From: Podila epigama
Lineage: Eukaryota > Mortierellomycota > Mortierellomycetes > Mortierellales > Mortierellaceae
Direction: 5' to 3'
Length of the DNA: 10,970 nt
Assembly: GCA_015679605.1 (NCBI GenBank)
Contig: JAAAVE010000377.1
Location: forward strand, 1 to 10,970
The notes below the pieces were generated by a model. The model was not told the origin of the DNA. It did not search any database and saw only the letters and a program-made list of their open reading frames with translations. Position numbers and translations under genes: made by a program. Shown here in pieces: positions 7,605 through 10,970 of this stretch; position 1 is the stretch's first letter; every line of letters begins with the position of its first letter.

Positions 7605-8765
7605 ATGAAGTACACCATCATCATCGCTGCCGTCATTGTCTTGGTCCAGGCCGCTCCTCTGATCAACAATGCTGGCAAAGCTATCCCCGGCTCCTACATT
7701 GTCGTCCTCAAGGATGGTCAATCCGTCGACAATTTCGAGTCCAAGTTCGAGGACATTGCTCGCCGAGTGAATGGTCGCGGTCGCAAGCCTACCATCTCCC
7801 GCAAGTTCCAGAACTTCCAGGGGTTCTCTGCCACTGTCAATGATGCAGCCCTCAAGGAGATCTTGGCTTCTGATGAGGTTGAATATGTTGAGCAGGATGC
7901 CATTATTACCCTCCAAGGCACTCAGACTGCCCCTCCTTCCTGGGGTCTGACCCGCGTCTCCCAGGTTAACCTAGCCTTGACCCAGCCTTACAGCTATCAC
8001 GATGCTGCTGGCGAAGGTATCACCGCCTATGTCATTGACACCGGTGTCCAGACAACCCACAATGACTTTGGTGGTCGTGCCACTTGGGGTGCCAACTTCA
8101 TAATCGGTTCTTCCGACACCGACGAGAATGGCCATGGTACCCACGTCGCTGGTACTATTGGAGGCACCAAGTATGGTGTTGCCAAGGAGGTCAACATTGT
8201 CGGTGTTAAGGTTCTTGATGCTGATGGCTCCGGTTCGACCTCTGGTGTTGTTGCCGGTATGGATTGGGTTGCTGGTCGCGCTGTCGCAGGCAAGTCCATT
8301 GTCAACATGTCCCTTGGCGGTGGCAAGTCCAAGGCCATTGATGCTGCTGCTGCCCGCCTCTTCGCCAAGAACATCCCTTTGATTGCCGCTGCTGGAAACT
8401 CCGCCACTACACCTGCATGCAAACAGTCACCCGCTGGTGCCGCCAACGTCTACACCGTTGCTGCCTCTGACAAGTACGATCGTGTTGCCTCCTTCTCTTC
8501 ATACGGCTCTTGCGTTGAGATCTTCGGACCTGGTGTCGCCATTACCTCTGCCTGGATCGGCTCCAACACTGCCACCAACACCATCTCCGGAACCTCGATG
8601 GCTGCTCCCCACGTTGCTGGTGTCGGTGCCTTGTACCTCTCTGCCCAGTCCATCCCCACCGCCCAGGGTCTCTTTGACAAGCTCACAGAGACTGCCTCGG
8701 TTAACAAGATTACTGGCAACTTGAACGGTTCCCCCAACCGCCTCGTCTACAACGGCGGTCTCTAA
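7605..8765 (+). CDS. Secreted subtilisin-like serine protease, proteinase K type (S8), complete
   Basis: An extracellular endopeptidase of the fungal proteinase K group, 386 residues, the usual prepro length, with no intron. Residues 1-16 form a signal peptide (MKYTIIIAAVIVLVQA). About 29-104 is the I9 inhibitor propeptide, from SYIVVLKDG to YVEQDA, a folding chaperone and inhibitor removed by autolysis. The S8 domain follows from about 106. Catalytic residues are Asp145 (AYVIDTG), His177 (NGHGTHVAGTIGG) and Ser331 (GTSMAAPHVAG), with oxyanion Asn265 (AAAGN). Cys272 and Cys303 match in context and 31-residue spacing the aqualysin I disulfide C163-C194; no other mature-domain cysteines are present. 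There is no C-terminal extension or GPI signal, so a freely secreted enzyme is expected. The start at 7605 is chosen because the TATA box puts transcription after the upstream in-frame ATG and because a signal peptide begins here. It heads a tandem pair with the gene at 10381. MEROPS subfamily S8A; no specific gene name assigned. Confidence 0.97.
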   Translation: MKYTIIIAAVIVLVQAAPLINNAGKAIPGSYIVVLKDGQSVDNFESKFEDIARRVNGRGRKPTISRKFQNFQGFSATVNDAALKEILASDEVEYVEQDAIITLQGTQTAPPSWGLTRVSQVNLALTQPYSYHDAAGEGITAYVIDTGVQTTHNDFGGRATWGANFIIGSSDTDENGHGTHVAGTIGGTKYGVAKEVNIVGVKVLDADGSGSTSGVVAGMDWVAGRAVAGKSIVNMSLGGGKSKAIDAAAARLFAKNIPLIAAAGNSATTPACKQSPAGAANVYTVAASDKYDRVASFSSYGSCVEIFGPGVAITSAWIGSNTATNTISGTSMAAPHVAGVGALYLSAQSIPTAQGLFDKLTETASVNKITGNLNGSPNRLVYNGGL

Positions 8766-8875
8766 ATGCACTTCACTACTGCATTTCATCCAAGAGTTCA
8801 AGATGGACATTGTTTTTTTCTCTATGATGGCTATTTGAATACCTACAATATCTACAATGTCTAAAATACGTATGA

Positions 8876-8881
8876 AATAAA
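8876..8881 (+). terminator. Polyadenylation signal AATAAA, first protease
   Basis: An exact AATAAA lies 111 bp after the protease stop codon, in an A/T-rich stretch after repeated CTACAATxTCTA-like words. Position and sequence fit a 3' end signal; cleavage would fall about 10-30 bp further on. Confidence 0.6.
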
Positions 8882-8998
8882 ATGACGTTGATCGTCCCTA
8901 AACGAACCATTGAATACGCCTGACCATTGTATCTCGATGGATAGAGTGATGGCTAATGGGAGTGCTTGTTTTCCAATTGTTTTCTATAGAACTTGAGT

Positions 8999-9100
8999 GT
9001 GGCACGAGGAGGATGGGATACACGTCTTCTATTGTTTGGGTTTGTGTATTGATTTCTGGACCATCCTTGGATGATAGTCTGCATGAGGGAGTGGATTCCT
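8999..9100 (+). repeat. Upstream duplicated block, copy 2
   Basis: Counterpart of 6377-6482 with shared words GTGGCACG, GGGAT-n-CACGTCTT, TATTG, TGTGT, GACCATCCT and GATTCCT in the same order. It begins 234 bp after the first protease stop codon, so the duplication breakpoint lies in or just beyond that gene's 3' UTR. Confidence 0.6.
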
Positions 9101-9454
9101 GGTGTGTGTATCATTCATGGCGTACCTTCCGTTAGCTATTCCTCTTTCACCATGGTCAAATGTCGCCTGAGTACCCCAGGAGTTATAACGTACTCTTCTA
9201 CAATCATGGCGTACCTCATGCGAGGCGTTGATGGATTACGCCCTGCTGGATGGCTCGATTGTATCAACAAACATGCAAGCGCGTAAAGGTTAAATTGTGC
9301 CATGGTCACGGTCATCCCATAAAATCGACTGTCGCCATTGCTGTTCTTGTTTGGATGATTTTTATTGGACAATTGTAGTTGGAGCACACATGCTCCTTTT
9401 GCAGCATGTTAGGTTGTTCCTGTTGATTATGTTGCTTGGGTGTTTTTGTTTTGT

Positions 9455-9479
9455 TATTTATTTATTTATTTATTTTTTT
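9455..9479 (+). repeat. (TTTA)n microsatellite followed by T-run
   Basis: Four to five TTTA units run into T7. The first protease's upstream region has a T18 run instead, not an equivalent repeat. Confidence 0.85.
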
Positions 9480-9915
9480 GGGAGGAAAATAGACCCTGAA
9501 GTACATACCGTTGGGAAAGAGTAAATGTCAGGGCTCCCTTGGGAATATTTAGTGAGTGTTTGTGGTGTGGTTGCACAAAATGACCCTGCAACTGCTCGGC
9601 ATCATGGGTTGTTCCCACAACACTACAGTGCTCGCAAGCACGCCCATGCAAGCCTGGAAGCCTACGCTTTTCTGCCTCACTCAGGACAGATGGTCAGAAA
9701 CAAGCGAACACAAGAGGAACAAGACAACCTACATCAACAGAGAGCAAGCGTCAACAATGAGAGCAAGCAGGCAGTCAACTCCAATATAAATCAAGGGCGT
9801 GGTCTTCCCGTTAGATTTATTTAATCGCCCAGTGAGCAGACTTGAAGGGTCGCTTTGCATGCAAGGGTTTTCGCCAATGTTGACGCTAACAATGGGTCAC
9901 GACCCTTACATTTGT

Positions 9916-9985
9916 TTATTTGTCGTACCAAATCCTTGTGGATAAACAATTGGCGTACCTTTAGTGCGCGAGTGGTATCCCATGG
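9916..9985 (+). repeat. Upstream duplicated block, middle part, copy 2
   Basis: Counterpart of 7055-7122, ending in the same 12-mer GGTATCCCATGG (9974-9985). Substitutions are scattered and a small indel separates the halves. Confidence 0.65.
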
Positions 9986-10046
9986 TGAGCGCCTACGTCC
10001 GGCGCACCTCTTGTTGTCCATGTAAGCAACATCTACTCCTTCGGTG

Positions 10047-10058
10047 TACAGTACTGTA
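10047..10058. promoter_or_regulatory. 12-bp perfect palindrome upstream of second protease
   Basis: TACAGTACTGTA equals its own reverse complement and lies 323 bp upstream of the second protease ATG. The aligned position upstream of the first protease (about 7200) reads GGTGTACGGAACCTT, where the palindrome is absent. If functional, it would distinguish the two promoters; it could also be chance. Confidence 0.25.
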
Positions 10059-10116
10059 AACCTGTCTCTTCACGTTGAAGAGTTTCACCCACACGTTCGA
10101 GACCGCAGGAGGCAAG

Positions 10117-10131
10117 CTATTGTCAACGATA
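10117..10131. promoter_or_regulatory. GATA-type element upstream of second protease
   Basis: CTATTGTCAACGATA corresponds to the perfect palindrome at 7346-7361, with one arm degenerate (CTATT instead of CTATC), leaving one intact GATA core on the plus strand. The 14-bp core TATYGTCAACGATA is kept at almost the same distance from the ATG while flanking DNA has diverged. Confidence 0.45.
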
Positions 10132-10238
10132 CATGTTTAGCTCACAATAGTGCCATGCCATGAATGTGTTTGACTGTATACGACTCAAACGGATCATTCA
10201 CCATGACCAATGCCTTCACTATTCTTGCTGGTTCCTTT

Positions 10239-10275
10239 GTCACTTTCATCGGCATCTTTGTCAATATAAATACAA
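10239..10275 (+). promoter_or_regulatory. Core promoter with TATA box, second protease
   Basis: Gap-free counterpart of 7447-7483, with TATA element AATATAAATA at 10263-10272, about 110 bp upstream of the ATG. Upstream of it, the word TCATTCACCAT (10194-10204) also matches the first promoter (7402-7412). Confidence 0.75.
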
Positions 10276-10380
10276 GCTCCTTGTTCACGTCTTTTTCGTT
10301 CTCCATCCTCTCCTTCTATCTCATTCTCAACAACAACAACTAAACCCAACCTAACCCAACCTTCCAACTACTACTCCAAA

Positions 10381-10970
10381 ATGAAGTACACCATCATCAT
10401 CGCTGCCGTCGTCGCCTTGGTCCAGGCCGCTCCCTTGATAAATCTATCTGGCCAGACCATCCCTGGCTCCTACATTGTCGTCCTCAAGGATGGTCAGTCC
10501 GTTGACAAGTTCGAGTCCAAGTTCGACGACATTGCTCGCCGAGTGAACGGTCGCGGTCGCAAGCCTACCATCTCCCGCAAGTTCCAGAACTTCCGTAGTT
10601 TCTCTGCCACTGTCAATGATGCCGCTCTCAAGGAGATCTTGGCTTCTGATGAGGTTGCCTATGTTGAGCAAGATGCCATCGTCACCATCCAGGGCACCCA
10701 AACCAACCCTCCTTCCTACGGTCTGACCCGCGTCTCCCAGGTTAACCGTGATCTCAGCAAGCCTTACTACTACAAGGATGCCGCTGGCGAGGGTATCACC
10801 GCCTATGTCATTGATAGCGGTGTCCGGACCACCCATACCGATTTTGGTGGTCGTGTCACCTGGGGCGCTAACTTCATCTCTGGCTCGCCAAACACCGACG
10901 AGAATGGCCATGGTACCCATGTTGCTGGTACCATTGGAGGCACTCAGTATGGTGTTGCCAAGAAGGTCAA
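10381..10970 (+). CDS. Secreted subtilisin-like serine protease, second paralog (partial, cut by window end)
   Basis: This is the 5' part of a second proteinase K-type S8 protease: 196 codons plus two bases, still open at the window end. It aligns with the first protease without gaps, with about 30 differences in 196 residues by eye. Residues 1-16 form a signal peptide and about 29-104 the I9 propeptide. The mature domain includes catalytic Asp145 (AYVIDSG, Thr to Ser after the Asp) and His177 (NGHGTHVAGTIGG); the Asn and Ser would lie outside. Differences cluster at the propeptide/mature boundary and early mature surface (residues 123-132: LALTQPYSYH becomes RDLSKPYYYK), adding several Lys/Arg, so the mature enzyme is locally more basic. 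The start codon is fixed by the shared leader, TATA distance and signal peptide. Whether the 3' half is intact cannot be seen. Confidence 0.95.
   Translation, partial: MKYTIIIAAVVALVQAAPLINLSGQTIPGSYIVVLKDGQSVDKFESKFDDIARRVNGRGRKPTISRKFQNFRSFSATVNDAALKEILASDEVAYVEQDAIVTIQGTQTNPPSYGLTRVSQVNRDLSKPYYYKDAAGEGITAYVIDSGVRTTHTDFGGRVTWGANFISGSPNTDENGHGTHVAGTIGGTQYGVAKKV

Larger units (their letters stand above)
8766..10380. other. Intergenic region between the two protease genes
   Basis: The 1.6 kb between the paralogs holds the 3' UTR of the first and the promoter of the second. I see no supported gene; the longest open frames (for example 9525-9824) lack recognisable motifs and coding-like codon use. 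Notable contents are a duplicated block at 8999-9100, a TTTA microsatellite, a second duplicated block at 9916-9985, a 12-bp palindrome, the GATA-type element and the TATA core. A 13-bp direct repeat (TCATGGCGTACCT) occurs at 9115-9127 and 9204-9216. Confidence 0.7.

Noticed and set aside
9115-9216. 13-bp direct repeat TCATGGCGTACCT (9115-9127 and 9204-9216)
   Set aside because: Looked like a possible target-site duplication or paired binding site, but nothing between the copies resembles a mobile element and the first protease promoter has no equivalent. Probably chance or local duplication.
9525-9824. 99-codon open frame in the inter-protease region
   Set aside because: No recognisable domain, no clear promoter or start context, and it overlaps another frame of similar length; composition looks non-coding.
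10444-10920. Minus-strand open frame opposite the second protease (similar ones at 7587-7916 and 8027-8446)
   Set aside because: These are antisense shadows of protease coding sequence with the same codon-bias cause as the malate synthase shadow.
1-10970. Search for tRNA, rRNA, CRISPR arrays, transposon ends and gene clusters
   Set aside because: By eye I found no cloverleaf with an intact T-loop box, no regularly spaced repeats, no transposase-like frame and no long terminal inverted repeats. The neighbouring genes do not form a recognisable pathway cluster.

Overview
The window is nuclear DNA of a filamentous fungus. Evidence: genes split by short GT-AG introns with branch sites such as CTAAC, CTAAT and CTAAAC; dense C-ending codon use in the highly expressed genes; A-rich start contexts; T-rich and simple-repeat intergenic DNA; and secreted proteinase K-like subtilisins. 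The overall style and the subtilisin leader resemble Mortierellomycotina (Mucoromycota). That placement is an inference from general appearance, not from a search.

Layout. (1) 1-639 reads as the 3' part of a long intron. It carries two triplicated 9-bp repeats, and a branch site and acceptor at its end. (2) 640-1901 (+) is the last exon of malate synthase, a glyoxylate-cycle enzyme; roughly the first quarter of the protein lies upstream of the window. (3) 1902-2377 is a convergent 3' intergenic stretch with an (ACAA)n tract. (4) 2378-6025 (-) is a 12-exon gene reconstructed here by hand. It encodes a protein of about 847 residues with two SUMO-interacting-like motifs, basic and acidic tracts, a Myb/SANT-like segment and a C-terminal WD40 region with two WDxR-type motifs. 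Most junctions are canonical and keep frame; three are ambiguous. (5) 6026-7604 is a long divergent intergenic region with an 18-bp perfect palindrome, and then the promoter of the first protease. (6) 7605-8765 (+) is a complete, intronless secreted S8 subtilisin with signal peptide, I9 propeptide and a full catalytic set. (7) 8766-10380 is the region between the two proteases. (8) 10381-10970 (+) is the 5' part of a second, closely related subtilisin cut by the window end.

The two proteases are a tandem duplication that includes upstream DNA. Short blocks of similarity occur in the same order upstream of both: one near -1.2 to -1.4 kb, one near -0.4 to -0.5 kb, a (near-)palindromic GATA-type element at about -260 in both, and a 37-bp TATA core at about -140 to -160. 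The proteases probably share regulation as extracellular nutrient-scavenging enzymes. Malate synthase serves growth on C2 compounds or fatty acids. The WD40 protein looks nuclear. The sequence does not show a functional link between these three units.

I did not find a clearly new multi-gene system. The most interesting points are the SIM/Myb/WD40 architecture with possible 28-29 nt introns, and the conserved elements of the duplicated protease promoters.
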